This document shows, in pieces, positions 54,701-63,287 of a stretch of DNA of 64,000 nucleotides. The DNA is from PLanc-01 sp035342095. GTDB taxonomy: Bacteria; Planctomycetota; Phycisphaerae; Sedimentisphaerales; Anaerobacaceae. The DNA lies in the NCBI GenBank assembly GCA_035342095.1, contig DAOQWL010000008.1:1-64000 (forward strand). The letters are read 5' to 3'. The notes under the pieces were generated by a model that made no database searches, was not told where the DNA came from, and saw nothing but the letters and a program-made list of their open reading frames with translations. A program made the translations under genes and the position numbers. Position 1 is the first letter of the stretch; every line of letters starts with the position of its first letter.

Positions 54701-56267
54701 CCGCGCCAAGAACGGCGCTACGTGGAGTGCCCTGGCCGACGCGGTGTTCGCGGTCGGGCCCGTGCGGGAGAGCCTCCGTATCAGCGAGATCATGTTCCAC
54801 CCTTGTGATTCGGACGATCCCCACTGCGAATACATCGAGCTGACGAACGTCGGCGGCCGGACGATCAACCTGAACCTGGCGCGATTCACCCAGGGTATCC
54901 ACTTCACCTTCTCCGATATGGAGTTGCCGCCTGGGGCCTTCTGCCTGGTCGTCAAGGACCGCGAGGCGTTCGAGGCCCGCTATGGCTCCGGCCTGCCCAT
55001 CGCTGGCCAATACACGGGAACTCTTGCCGGCGCGGGCGAACGGATCGAATTGTGCGATGCCCTCGCCGCGGTCATCCACAGCTTCAAGTATCGCGACGAC
55101 TGGTTCCGTCTGGCCGACGGTCGGGGGTTCTCACTGACGGTGATTGACCCGTCGAGAACGGCCCCCGACCTGTGGGGCAACGCTGTCGCTTGGCGGCTCA
55201 GTGCGGCGCCGGGCGGCTCGCCCGGCCGGGACGACAGCGCCGACGTGCCTGCTCCAGGCGCGATCGTCATCAATGAGCTGCTGGCGAACTCCTCCGGCGT
55301 CGGTCCCGACTGGATCGAACTGCACAATACGACGGACGAACCTGTGAATATCGGCGGGTGGTTCCTCAGCGACGACGGGGACGACCTGACCCGGTACCGC
55401 ATTGCGGACGGGACAGTCCTGCCGGCGCGGGGTTTCCTCTTGTTCGACGAGGACGATCACTTCGGCAATCCCAACGATCCCGGTTGTCGCAGGCCCTTCG
55501 GGCTCAGCGCCGGCGGCGAAACGGTCTATTTGCACTCCGGCGATTCCTCCGGGATCACCGGCTATGAGGATCGCGGCCGGTTCGGCGCGTCCGAGCCGGG
55601 AGTCACCTTCGGACGGTATGCGACCGATGCGACCGTCGCCAGTCTCGTCCTGCTGACGGAGTCCACCCCCGGCCGGGCCAACGCCGATCCGACGGTGGGT
55701 CCGGTCGTCATCAGCGAAATCCTGTACCATTCGAGCAATTCGAGCGATGTCGAATTCGTCGAGCTGCTCAACATCAGTGACGCCAACGTCACGCTGTACG
55801 ATCCGAGCCGGGGCACGCCGTGGCGGTTCACCGATGACCCCGAGAACCCGGCTATCGACCTGCTGTTCCCCGCCGATCCGCCGGTCACGCTGGCACCGGG
55901 GGAGTACCTGTTGCTGGTGAAGGACGTGCAGATCTTCAAGAGCCAGTTCTCGTCCTCAGCCGACGTGCGAATCCTCTCCTGGGGGATGGGCAAGCTGGGC
56001 AATGCCGGCGAGACGATCCAACTGAGCCGGCCGGGCGAACGCGACAGCGATGGGGTCCGAACCTGGATCCCAGTGGATCGCATTCGCTATAGTGATGGCT
56101 CGCATCCTGAGGATTTCCCTGCGGGCGTGGATCTCTGGCCGGCCCAGGCGGACGGCCAAGGTCTCTCGCTGACGCGGATGGTCCCCGGGCAGTACGGAGA
56201 CAATCCGCTCAACTGGCGTGCCCTGACACCGTCGCCCGGGACTGCCAGGCCCCCGGGCATCCGCTGA
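51789..56267 (+). CDS. Large secreted protein with lamin-tail and CotH domains
   Basis: About 1492 residues from the ATG at 51789 (GTG 51825 is an alternative; the start is uncertain). An internal-looking signal peptide (SLIAGIVLLGSGLARA) precedes the first lamin-tail domain (VVINEVMASN, DDWIELYNAG). A chitobiase/FN3-like repeat and a CotH kinase-like domain follow (LPIVSLVGD, CGLRVHGSDY, LFINGEHKGYYNPTEQ, FFVWDAEGTFE). A second chitobiase-like segment and three more lamin-tail domains come next (LRISEIMFHPCDSDDPHCEY, IVINELLANSSGVGPDWIEL, VVISEILYHSSNSSDVEFVE). Spore-coat CotH phosphorylates proteins, but the many planctomycete homologues are uncharacterised. No dockerin or PEP-CTERM anchor is seen. 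Probably extracellular. Confidence 0.82.
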   Translation: MEKRGGERGECAYVEHRVASRSPVREHREKHSVLSLIAGIVLLGSGLARAQVVINEVMASNVESYADPQGEYDDWIELYNAGDVSVNLCGMYLTDDKDEPTKWQIPAASGKSTPLGAGRYLVIWMDGDTDDFVPVEPSGTRTSDLPASGFHAGFRLDAGGDKVHLFDADGVTRIDSLVFDEQTPDVSYGRYPDGGDTLRFFGEPTPGAANNEGYLGQVAPLRFSHERGFYSAAVTRDGREPGFYLTMTTATPDAEIVYTLGGVAPDDDSTSYRVPPGIVYTGPIRVVSTTCVRAMARKAGWKSTKIYTQTFLFDIRDSVKSLPIVSLVGDAKKTFYEPDGVMAIVGGTRTSDGVWTSSGAGSYNNILNRELERPVSVEWFVAGEDDAFQVDCGLRVHGSDYTRPRYIRQSGYWSDYRGKIGLRLYFRSEYGQRRLEYPLFPLSEAEQFATVILRAGHNDPFNPFIRDELVRRLHRDMGQVACMGAFANLFINGEHKGYYNPTEQVTEESCQEWFDSDESWDVMTMNGIRDGDTESWNAMLRYAQNNNLADPAAYAGMCEKLDVVCFIDYLIARLWPNDWDWPQNNWSAACERSATGKWKFFVWDAEGTFESGQLYDSRFGELNSQGNPNANLYRALKANASFRLLFADRLYQHFFNGGALTRENVTWRFSQMQEELDGVIPSLNTYIIDTWTPNRHAIFLNACAGEGVYTFAGPSFAVGGVSKYGAYLDIGESVEIVSPVTGLPVYYTLDGNDPVPSISTYSQTSLSTTLVAADAPKRVLVPTDASDGNWQSLRAKDSNWLLCSGAPGGVGYERGSGYEDSISLDVGSLMYNLNGSCYIRIPFQFSGSSSGFETLTLRMQYDDGFVAYLNGEEVARRNFEGEPAWNSIASAGHDDTAAETFEAIDVSAYLSKLRQGDNILAIHGLNAGIGSSDFLIGATLTAGQAAVVEDTVGQHEYSSPLTLTMSTRIKARAKNGATWSALADAVFAVGPVRESLRISEIMFHPCDSDDPHCEYIELTNVGGRTINLNLARFTQGIHFTFSDMELPPGAFCLVVKDREAFEARYGSGLPIAGQYTGTLAGAGERIELCDALAAVIHSFKYRDDWFRLADGRGFSLTVIDPSRTAPDLWGNAVAWRLSAAPGGSPGRDDSADVPAPGAIVINELLANSSGVGPDWIELHNTTDEPVNIGGWFLSDDGDDLTRYRIADGTVLPARGFLLFDEDDHFGNPNDPGCRRPFGLSAGGETVYLHSGDSSGITGYEDRGRFGASEPGVTFGRYATDATVASLVLLTESTPGRANADPTVGPVVISEILYHSSNSSDVEFVELLNISDANVTLYDPSRGTPWRFTDDPENPAIDLLFPADPPVTLAPGEYLLLVKDVQIFKSQFSSSADVRILSWGMGKLGNAGETIQLSRPGERDSDGVRTWIPVDRIRYSDGSHPEDFPAGVDLWPAQADGQGLSLTRMVPGQYGDNPLNWRALTPSPGTARPPGIR

Positions 56268-56722
56268 AAGCAACTCAATCCAGGGCATCGAGTGCGCTCC
56301 CCCCGACGGGGAGACTCGGGATCACGAGTTGGTTGTCAAGGATCAGGGGACCGTGACAGCCGTCCGTACAGAGGGAGAATCTCGGACCATGAGGTACGAC
56401 AACCTCTGCTTGGGCGGACTTTGTCTGCTTGGTTCGGAGTTCCTTCAGCCGACAGGAATGTAGCCCAGCCGCCCCCGGCTGGGATTGCTGGGACTACCCC
56501 CGAGGGCGGGGGTGCCACATGGCCACGCACTGGTCGATGCACCCGTTTTCTTCCTCCTACCCGCCGCGAAGCGGCTTCCCGACTCGCAACGACATGCCTT
56601 TGCGTCTGCACTACGACAATCTCCCGGCTGCGAAGACCAGGGGGGTGCAAAGGAAATCCTCCCGGCACTCCCCGGCGTGAAATCTCCACCTGAGGATCTC
56701 GCCGCCGGCCTCGTTTCCGGCT
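56268..56722. other. Intergenic region with two perfect GC-rich hairpins
   Basis: No gene is supportable. Two perfect hairpins lie close together: CCCAGCCG-cccc-CGGCTGGG (56464-56483) and CCCCCG-aggg-CGGGGG (56497-56512). Their compact form recalls dispersed palindromic elements. They separate the convergent CotH and trehalose genes and could also block read-through, but no T-run follows. Confidence 0.45.
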
Positions 56723-58975
56723 TCAGCGACCCTCGTCCTCTCGGCCCTGCTCTCTGCCCTTGCGTTGCGAACTCTGCTCCCGAGCGAGTTCCTTCAGCAG
56801 ATCCATTACTTCGGTATGGTCGTGAGTGTTGAATCTTGCGTGAGAGTGGCGGATGCCGACCCGGATCGTGTAGGCGGTGTCCGGGAGGGCCTTGAACAGA
56901 TCCTCGTCCGTCCAGTCGTCGCCGACGGCCAGGAGGAACTCGGCGCCGTCGGACAGCAGGGGTCCGGCGGCATCGCCCTTGGTGATTCCCGCGCATTTGA
57001 CCTCGACGACTTTGCTTCCCTGGAGCACCTGGACGTTGATGTTGGCCGTGAAACTCACGAGGTCATCCACAAGCTCCTTGGCCAGACTGGAACCCAGTTC
57101 GGGGTCCGCCGCGCGGTAGTGCCAGACAATCGAGTATTCCTTCTCCTCCACGGAGGCTCCGGGCAGTCTGTCTGCGTAGTTCTGGAGGACGGGCAGAATC
57201 GTGGACTTCCACCGGTTGTCCAGCGGTTTGGCAAGCTGCCAGTCCTGGCCCGGTCTCCTCGTCCAGACTCCGTGTTCCGCGACCAGCGTGATCTGGAGTT
57301 CCGCGAACCAGTCCCAGAGCGTGTTCTTGCCTCGCCCGCTGATGAGGACGACTTCGTTGCGAGGGTCCTCCGTGAGATCTCGGAGCACGGCCAGGAGTTC
57401 CGGCGTCGGACGGGCCGCCTGGGGGGCGAGGGCGAAGGGGACGAGGGTGCCGTCGTAGTCGAGAAACAGGGTCCTGCGGCGGGCCCGCCGGAAGTCGTGG
57501 ACGAGTTGCTCCCTGGCTCCAGGACCCAGCAGGCGGGACCGCAACCGGTTCCCCTCCTCTTTGAGGCTGGACAGGCGGGTCAGAAAATCCTGGGCCCACC
57601 GGACCACGTCGTAACGCCGGAGGCGATGCTGCATGATCTCATTGCGACGAATCTGCTCCACCTGGGGCATTTCAAGGGCTGTCTGCAGGGCCCCTGCGAT
57701 CTCGCTGATGCTGTTGGGATTGATGATGAGAGCCTCCGCCAGGTCCTTCGATGCGCCCGCCATTTCGCTGAGGATGAGGACGCCGCTCTTGTCGGGTCGG
57801 CTCGCGATGTACTCCTTGGCGATGAGGTTCATGCCGTCTCGCAGCGGGGTGATCAGCGCGACGTGACTGGCGGCGTACAACGGGCTGAGCCTCTCGAAGG
57901 GCAGGAACTTGTACTGATAGAGCACCGGGGTCCAGCCGACGGTGCTGAACCCGCCGTTGATCTGGCCGACGAGTTCGTCGATCTGCCTCTTGGTCTGTTG
58001 ATAGTACTCCACACCCACGCGGGACGGCACGACGACCAGGACCAGGACGACCTTTTCCCGCCACTCGGGGTGGTTCTCCAGAAACAGTCGGTAGCCCTCC
58101 AGGCGGTTGAGGATGCCCTTGGCATAGTCGAGCCGATCGATGGACAGGACGATCTTGAATCGCTTCAGCGACTCCAGGGGATCGGGGATCTCCGTGCGGA
58201 CGGGCGGTTTGGCGGCCGCGGCGTGGAACTTTGGAAAATCGATGCCCATCGGGAAGGCATCGACCTTCACGAGCCGGTTGGGCAGAAGGATCTTGCCCAG
58301 GCTGTGCTCATGGCCCAGGAGCCGCAGGACGCAACGGAGGAAGTACTGGGCGTAGTCGTGGGTGTGAAAACCGACGAGGTCGGCGCCGAGGAGCCCGTCG
58401 ATGATCTCGGATCGCCAAGTCATGGGAAGCAGGCGAAACAGCTCGAAGGAGGGGAACGGAATATGCAGGAAGAACCCGATCTGGGCGGACGGGTTCCTGT
58501 CTCGCAGCAGCTTGGGCAACAGCATCAGGTGGTAGTCGTGGATCCAGATCACGTCGTCGGGCCGCATGATCTCCGTCACGGCTTCGCAGAAGATCTGGTT
58601 GACGCACTTGTAGTGGGCGTAGAAGCTCTCGTCGTAGTCGGCGTACGTGGGGAAATAGTGAAACAGAGGCCAGATGATCTTGTTACAGAACCCGTGATAG
58701 AACTTCTCCATCGACCTTTCGCTCAGGAACACGGGGTGGGCGTCGAAACTGGAGAGGGCGGCCGCCGTGGCCGACTGTTTCGCAGGATCCTCAATCGTGA
58801 TGCCGGGCCAACCGATCCATACATGCTCGGTCTCGGCGAATGAGGAACCTTTCAGGGAATCCAGATAGGCGCTGATGCCCGAGACGAGGCCTCCCGCGCT
58901 TTCTCGGAACTTCACCTCGCCGCCTTCCTCGACGGCTACAATCGGCAGCCTGTTTGACACGACCAGAAGTCTCAT
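56723..58975 (-). CDS. Trehalose-6-phosphate synthase/phosphatase fusion
   Basis: A 750-residue bifunctional enzyme for trehalose synthesis. Residues 1-480 are a GT20 synthase (OtsA-like): it begins MRLLVVSNRLPIV and has SAGGLVSGI, DVIWIHDYHLMLLPKLLRDR, the substrate-binding LSIDRLDYAKGI and PLRDGMNLIAKEY. Residues of about 500-735 are an HAD phosphatase (OtsB-like) with the nucleophile motif LFLDYDGTLVPF and a later AVGDDWTDEDLF. One protein therefore makes trehalose-6-phosphate from UDP-glucose and glucose-6-phosphate and dephosphorylates it. The start is the ATG at 58975, behind AGGATAGG; ATG 58993 is in frame but less likely. It is a single-gene unit, probably for osmotic or desiccation protection. 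Confidence 0.93.
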   Translation of the reverse strand: MRLLVVSNRLPIVAVEEGGEVKFRESAGGLVSGISAYLDSLKGSSFAETEHVWIGWPGITIEDPAKQSATAAALSSFDAHPVFLSERSMEKFYHGFCNKIIWPLFHYFPTYADYDESFYAHYKCVNQIFCEAVTEIMRPDDVIWIHDYHLMLLPKLLRDRNPSAQIGFFLHIPFPSFELFRLLPMTWRSEIIDGLLGADLVGFHTHDYAQYFLRCVLRLLGHEHSLGKILLPNRLVKVDAFPMGIDFPKFHAAAAKPPVRTEIPDPLESLKRFKIVLSIDRLDYAKGILNRLEGYRLFLENHPEWREKVVLVLVVVPSRVGVEYYQQTKRQIDELVGQINGGFSTVGWTPVLYQYKFLPFERLSPLYAASHVALITPLRDGMNLIAKEYIASRPDKSGVLILSEMAGASKDLAEALIINPNSISEIAGALQTALEMPQVEQIRRNEIMQHRLRRYDVVRWAQDFLTRLSSLKEEGNRLRSRLLGPGAREQLVHDFRRARRRTLFLDYDGTLVPFALAPQAARPTPELLAVLRDLTEDPRNEVVLISGRGKNTLWDWFAELQITLVAEHGVWTRRPGQDWQLAKPLDNRWKSTILPVLQNYADRLPGASVEEKEYSIVWHYRAADPELGSSLAKELVDDLVSFTANINVQVLQGSKVVEVKCAGITKGDAAGPLLSDGAEFLLAVGDDWTDEDLFKALPDTAYTIRVGIRHSHARFNTHDHTEVMDLLKELAREQSSQRKGREQGREDEGR

Positions 58976-59425
58976 GTTGCCTATCCTTCGCATGGTCCGA
59001 CAGCAGCGACGTCCTGTGGCTCAACCGCCGCGATAGGCGCCACCTTACAGGGGGAGGCCGTCGAAGGCAAGTCTTTTGACCGCCCGACTGAGAGCTGCCC
59101 GAGAACGTCGGCTTTTCTCTTTCAATTCCCCGTCGCAACGGTATACTCTCAGGCCACTCATCCGCGCAGCGGCATTTGTCTCAGGAGACGGGCGTCGATG
59201 AGCATTTGTGTGCAATGAATTGAGTTTGAGAAGCGTCTAAGGGTGCGAAGGTGGCCCTGCGCCGACTCGCGGCAGTGGCTCCGCGGTGAACCCCGGAGAA
59301 CAGTCCATGGGGCAAACCGCAGTCTGCGGCCGGGTGGACCGGCGGGCCTCGCAGCGGCCAAACGGTTCGGCCGGCGCCCTTGGCGTGGCGTGTTGGCAGG
59401 TGTCTTTTGGTTTGTGGACGCATTC
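58976..59425. other. Divergent intergenic region between the trehalose and TolC-like genes
   Basis: No gene is supported in these 450 bases. A TATACT box at 59142-59147 could be a -10 element for the export operon, with a poor -35 (CTTTCA). A 6-codon frame with AGGAG upstream follows near 59198. The open frame leading into the TolC-like gene is GC-rich non-coding sequence. Confidence 0.3.
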
Positions 59426-61294
59426 ATGAAACGAAGCGCTGTCGGTTGTCTGGTTTGTGCAGTCTCGCTATCCTGTTGCAGCATGGCTCTGATCGGGTGT
59501 CGCAGTCCCGCCAAGTACCGGGAGAAGGCAGACACAGCGGCCTACGGCATTATTGAGCAAAAGCAGCAGGAGTCCCTCGGTAAGACCGAGCCGTTCACGA
59601 TCGAGCGGCCGAGCGACATCATTCGTCGCCGGCTGATCGAGATCCAGGCGTTGCCTGTTTCGAGCGAGGCCTCGCTTGGGACGGACCGACTCAAGCAGAT
59701 TCCGCACTGGCCGGACGAGAACTACCCCCTGCAAGTGTCCTCTGCGGACGCGAGTATTCCGATTGAGCCGAATCGGCCTGTGCGGATCTCGCTGGTCGAC
59801 GCGCTGCAAATCGCAGCCCGCAACAGTCGGGATTATCAATCGCGAAAGGAGAGCATCTTCCGCGTTGCACTGACTCTCGATCTCCGGCGGGATGCGTTTC
59901 GGACCGTCTTCAGGACGGGTGCCGACGCGACGCTTGCGAGGAACACCGTCGCGGACCAGACGACTCTCGACGCCGGCGCCAGCGCCGACGTGGGTCGGAC
60001 ATTGAAGAATGGGGTGGATCTCAGCACGGCTCTGGCCATCAGCCTGGTGAGCCTGTTGCCGGGTTCGGACTCGCTGGGATGGAACATCGATCCGTCGGTG
60101 TCGATTCCGCTGTTGCGAGGCGCCGGCCGACATATCGTGACCGAGTCCCTGACTCAGGCCGAGCGGAATGTGGTGTATGAAATGTGGGATTTCGAGCGAT
60201 ACAAGCGGACGTTCGCGGTCAATATCGCTCAACGGTACTACTCCGTCTTGCGCCAGATGGATTCGCTTACCAATAGCGAGAACAACTACCGCAGCGCCAT
60301 CCAGTCGGCTCGCTGGTCGCGTCGGCAGGCGGATGCCGGACGGATCTCGGAAATCCAGGTGGACCAGGCGGCGCAAAGGGAGTTGAGCGCACGCAACAAC
60401 TGGATCTCGACGCAGCAAGGATTGAAGGACAGCCTGGATTCGTTCAAGACCACGATCGGGTTGCCCCCGGACGCATGGATCGAGCTGGATCCGAACGACC
60501 TGGTGCAATTGCGGGCGAGATCGGAGGAGTATATTGCGACCATGAGACAAGCGTCGAGCGGCCCTGCCGAGACCGTTCCGGCGGCGGATGCCCCTGTGAC
60601 GCTGGTCCCGGCCGACGACGTGGGCGCCGGTCCGTATGAGATCGACGAGGCGTTGGCGATCCAGTTGGCTCTCGAGAACCGGCTGGACCTCAAGGCGGCC
60701 AACGGCGCCGTCTATGACGCTCAAAGGCAAGTCGTAGTGGCGGCCGACGCGCTGCGTCCCGAGCTGACGTTGGGCGCTCGTGCCGCATATTCCGGCAACG
60801 ACTCCGACGGCACGTGGAGCCTTCAAGGGACCCGCTATTCCGGCACCGCGTCGATTGATCTGCCGATCGACGAACGCAGCAGGACCCAGGAACGCAATGC
60901 GTACCGCAACAGTCTGATCGCTCTGGAGCAGGCCACGCGGAGTGTCCAGAATCTGGAGGACGAGATCAAGCAATCGATTCGCAGCGAACTGCGGGTGCTC
61001 CTGGAATCCCGCGAGACCGTCAAGATCCAGGCGAAGTCGGTCTTGGTGGCCGAGAAGCAGGTCCGCAGCACCACGCTGTTCCTCGAGGCCGGGCGGTCCG
61101 AGATCCGCGATCTGCTCGAAGCCCAGGACGCTTTGCTGTCGGCGCAGAACTCGTTGACCTCCGCGATTGTGAATTACCGCACGACGGAGTTGCAGTTCCA
61201 GCGGGATCTGGACCTGTTGACGATCACCCAAGAGGGATTGTGGGAAGAGTTTTCTCCTGAGGATATGAAACATGACAGTCAGCAACAAAGCTAA
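59426..61294 (+). CDS. TolC-like outer-membrane efflux lipoprotein
   Basis: A 622-residue outer-membrane factor. The ATG at 59426 opens a lipoprotein signal (CSMALIGCRSPAKYR), so the mature protein begins at Cys25. An N-terminal extra region of about 100 residues precedes two TolC-type repeats. Each has long coiled helices (NSENNYRSAIQSARWSRRQA, ELSARNNWISTQQGLKDSLD and AYRNSLIALEQATRSVQNLE, SIRSELRVLLESRETVKIQA) and a short beta segment. It forms the outer-membrane exit channel of a tripartite pump. The next gene starts 23 bases before its stop, so it is co-translated with the membrane fusion protein and ABC ATPase downstream. The Shine-Dalgarno is weak (GTGGACG). Confidence 0.85.
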   Translation: MKRSAVGCLVCAVSLSCCSMALIGCRSPAKYREKADTAAYGIIEQKQQESLGKTEPFTIERPSDIIRRRLIEIQALPVSSEASLGTDRLKQIPHWPDENYPLQVSSADASIPIEPNRPVRISLVDALQIAARNSRDYQSRKESIFRVALTLDLRRDAFRTVFRTGADATLARNTVADQTTLDAGASADVGRTLKNGVDLSTALAISLVSLLPGSDSLGWNIDPSVSIPLLRGAGRHIVTESLTQAERNVVYEMWDFERYKRTFAVNIAQRYYSVLRQMDSLTNSENNYRSAIQSARWSRRQADAGRISEIQVDQAAQRELSARNNWISTQQGLKDSLDSFKTTIGLPPDAWIELDPNDLVQLRARSEEYIATMRQASSGPAETVPAADAPVTLVPADDVGAGPYEIDEALAIQLALENRLDLKAANGAVYDAQRQVVVAADALRPELTLGARAAYSGNDSDGTWSLQGTRYSGTASIDLPIDERSRTQERNAYRNSLIALEQATRSVQNLEDEIKQSIRSELRVLLESRETVKIQAKSVLVAEKQVRSTTLFLEAGRSEIRDLLEAQDALLSAQNSLTSAIVNYRTTELQFQRDLDLLTITQEGLWEEFSPEDMKHDSQQQS

Positions 61295-63287
61295 TGGCAG
61301 TTCTCGCAAGCCCGTCAAACTGATCGGCGCGGCCGTCCTCGTGGCAGCGGTCGTTCTCGCGGTCGTCTGGCTCAAGGTCGTTCGCGCCCAGGAGGACCCC
61401 ACCGCGACGATGGCCACCAGCGTGGCCAAGCGGGGTCCCTTGACGATCAGCGTTCTGGAGTCCGGCGCCATCAAGGCCAAGGAGCAGGTGATCATCCGCA
61501 ACGAGGTCGAAGGAAGGACGACGATCGTCGAGATCGTCCCCGAGGGCACGCACGTCAATGTGGGGGATCTACTGGTCAAGCTGGACGCCAGCTCGATGAG
61601 CGATCAGCGGATCGACCAGGAGATCAAGGTCAAGAATGCCGAAGCGGCCAAGGTGAACGCCGAGAAGGCACTGGAAATCGCCAAAAACCAGGCGAAGAGC
61701 GACATTGAGAAAGCCGAACTGACCCTCAAGTTCGCCAAGCAGGATCTGGAGATCTACAACGCCAAGCAGTATCCCAACGACCTGACTGCCGCAGGCAACA
61801 AGGTGAAAGAGGCGCAGGAGGTGTTGACTCGGGCGACCACGACGCTGGCCTGGTCCGAGACCCTCTACAAGGAGAAGTACCTGTCCAAGACGGAGTTGCA
61901 GGCGGACCAGTTGGCGGTGACCAGAGCGGAGAACAGCCTGACCGTCGCGCAGAACGACCAGGAACTGCTCGAGAACTACACGAGGCGCCGCAAGATGGAA
62001 CAGTACGCCAGCGACGTCAACCAGGCGGAGATGGCGCTGGAGCGCACGATCAGCAAGGCGGAAGCCAACGTGATTCAGGCGGAGACGGACCTGAGTGCCA
62101 AGGAGCAAGAGCACAAACGTCAGATCGACAAGCTCAACAAGCTCCTGGACCAGATCGAGAAGGCCACCGTGCTCTCGCCAGCGGAAGGGATGGTTGTCTA
62201 TGCGACGAGTTCCCGCGGCGGATTTGGCCGGCAGGACCGCCAACCGCTTGCCGACGGTGTCGAAGTCTGGGAGCGTCAGGAGCTGATCTACATCCCGAAA
62301 TCTTCGTCCTCCGTGGCGGAAGTCGACGTTCACGAGGCCAGCCTGGACAAGGTCCGGGCGGGACTTCCTGCGGTTGTGACGGTCGATGCACTGCCGGGCA
62401 AGAAGTTCTTCGGTACGGTTTCTCGCATCGCGCCGCTGCCCAACGCCCAGAGCATGTGGATGAATCCCGATCTGAAAGTCTACACGACGAACATCGACCT
62501 GGAGAGCCCCGATTCGGATCTGCGGAGCGGCATGAACTGCCGGGCGGACATCATCGTCAGGCAGTATGACGACGTGGTGTCTATCCCAGTCCAGGCGGTT
62601 CTGCGGGTGGACGGACAACCCACCGTCTATGTTGTCAAGGACGGCCAGATCGAGAAGCGAGCCGTCGAGATCGGCCTGGATGACGGCATCGATATTGCGA
62701 TTCTCAAGGGCCTCAGCGAAGGGGAGGTGGTCCTGCTGACGCCTCCGCTGCAGGCGGCGGCTCTCTCGCCGGGCGGGCGGATCTCCGGATCGGGCGACGC
62801 CAACGACACGACCGCCCAGAAGATCACGGAGAAGCTCAAGGCGGTCAGCGAAGCCAACAAGCCGAGCGTACCTTCCGGCCGGGGAGTGCAGCCTCCATCT
62901 GGCCCGATGGGGCAGGCGGGCGGAGAGGCCGGACCGGGCCAGCCGGGCGGCCAGGGATTCCAGATGCCCTCCGCGGCGCAGATGGAGGAAATGAGAAAAC
63001 GCTTCGAGAGCATGACGCCCGAAGAACGCCAGCAGGAGATGGAGAAAGTGCGCCAGCAGATGGAGAGCAATATGACGCCCGAGCAGCGACAGCAGATGGA
63101 GGAGAGGCGTCAGCGATTCCAGAACATGTCTCCGGAAGAGCGGGAGCAGATGCGTCAGCGCCGCGGCAGCGGCGAGGGCGGGGGCTTCGGCCCCGGAGGC
63201 CGCAGAGACGGCAGCGGTGGCGGACCGGGCGGCGGTAGTCGCGGTGGCAGCGATTCCGGATCCGGACAGCCGGGAAGGGGACAGTAG
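61272..63287 (+). CDS. MacA/HlyD-like periplasmic adaptor protein
   Basis: A 671-residue membrane fusion protein linking an ABC exporter to the TolC-like channel. A single membrane helix (LIGAAVLVAAVVLAVVWLKV) is followed by the first half of a lipoyl-like domain (SGAIKAKEQVIIRNEVEG). A very long coiled-coil hairpin (about residues 115-300) comes next, then a beta-barrel domain (VPEGTHVNVGDLLVKLDASS pairs with SVAEVDVHEASLDKVRAG) and a membrane-proximal domain. The last 150 residues are an unusual Gln/Glu/Arg/Met-rich tail (EERQQEMEKVRQQMESN, then Gly-rich), absent from MacA and predicted to be helical then disordered. It may bind metal or RNA, or be a linker; this is unknown. The ABC gene's ATG directly abuts the stop. 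Confidence 0.85.
   Translation: MTVSNKANGSSRKPVKLIGAAVLVAAVVLAVVWLKVVRAQEDPTATMATSVAKRGPLTISVLESGAIKAKEQVIIRNEVEGRTTIVEIVPEGTHVNVGDLLVKLDASSMSDQRIDQEIKVKNAEAAKVNAEKALEIAKNQAKSDIEKAELTLKFAKQDLEIYNAKQYPNDLTAAGNKVKEAQEVLTRATTTLAWSETLYKEKYLSKTELQADQLAVTRAENSLTVAQNDQELLENYTRRRKMEQYASDVNQAEMALERTISKAEANVIQAETDLSAKEQEHKRQIDKLNKLLDQIEKATVLSPAEGMVVYATSSRGGFGRQDRQPLADGVEVWERQELIYIPKSSSSVAEVDVHEASLDKVRAGLPAVVTVDALPGKKFFGTVSRIAPLPNAQSMWMNPDLKVYTTNIDLESPDSDLRSGMNCRADIIVRQYDDVVSIPVQAVLRVDGQPTVYVVKDGQIEKRAVEIGLDDGIDIAILKGLSEGEVVLLTPPLQAAALSPGGRISGSGDANDTTAQKITEKLKAVSEANKPSVPSGRGVQPPSGPMGQAGGEAGPGQPGGQGFQMPSAAQMEEMRKRFESMTPEERQQEMEKVRQQMESNMTPEQRQQMEERRQRFQNMSPEEREQMRQRRGSGEGGGFGPGGRRDGSGGGPGGGSRGGSDSGSGQPGRGQ

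Noticed and set aside
59243..59425. 61-residue N-terminal extension of the TolC-like protein
   Set aside because: It would place the lipoprotein signal inside the protein; its Arg/Gly-rich composition looks non-coding.
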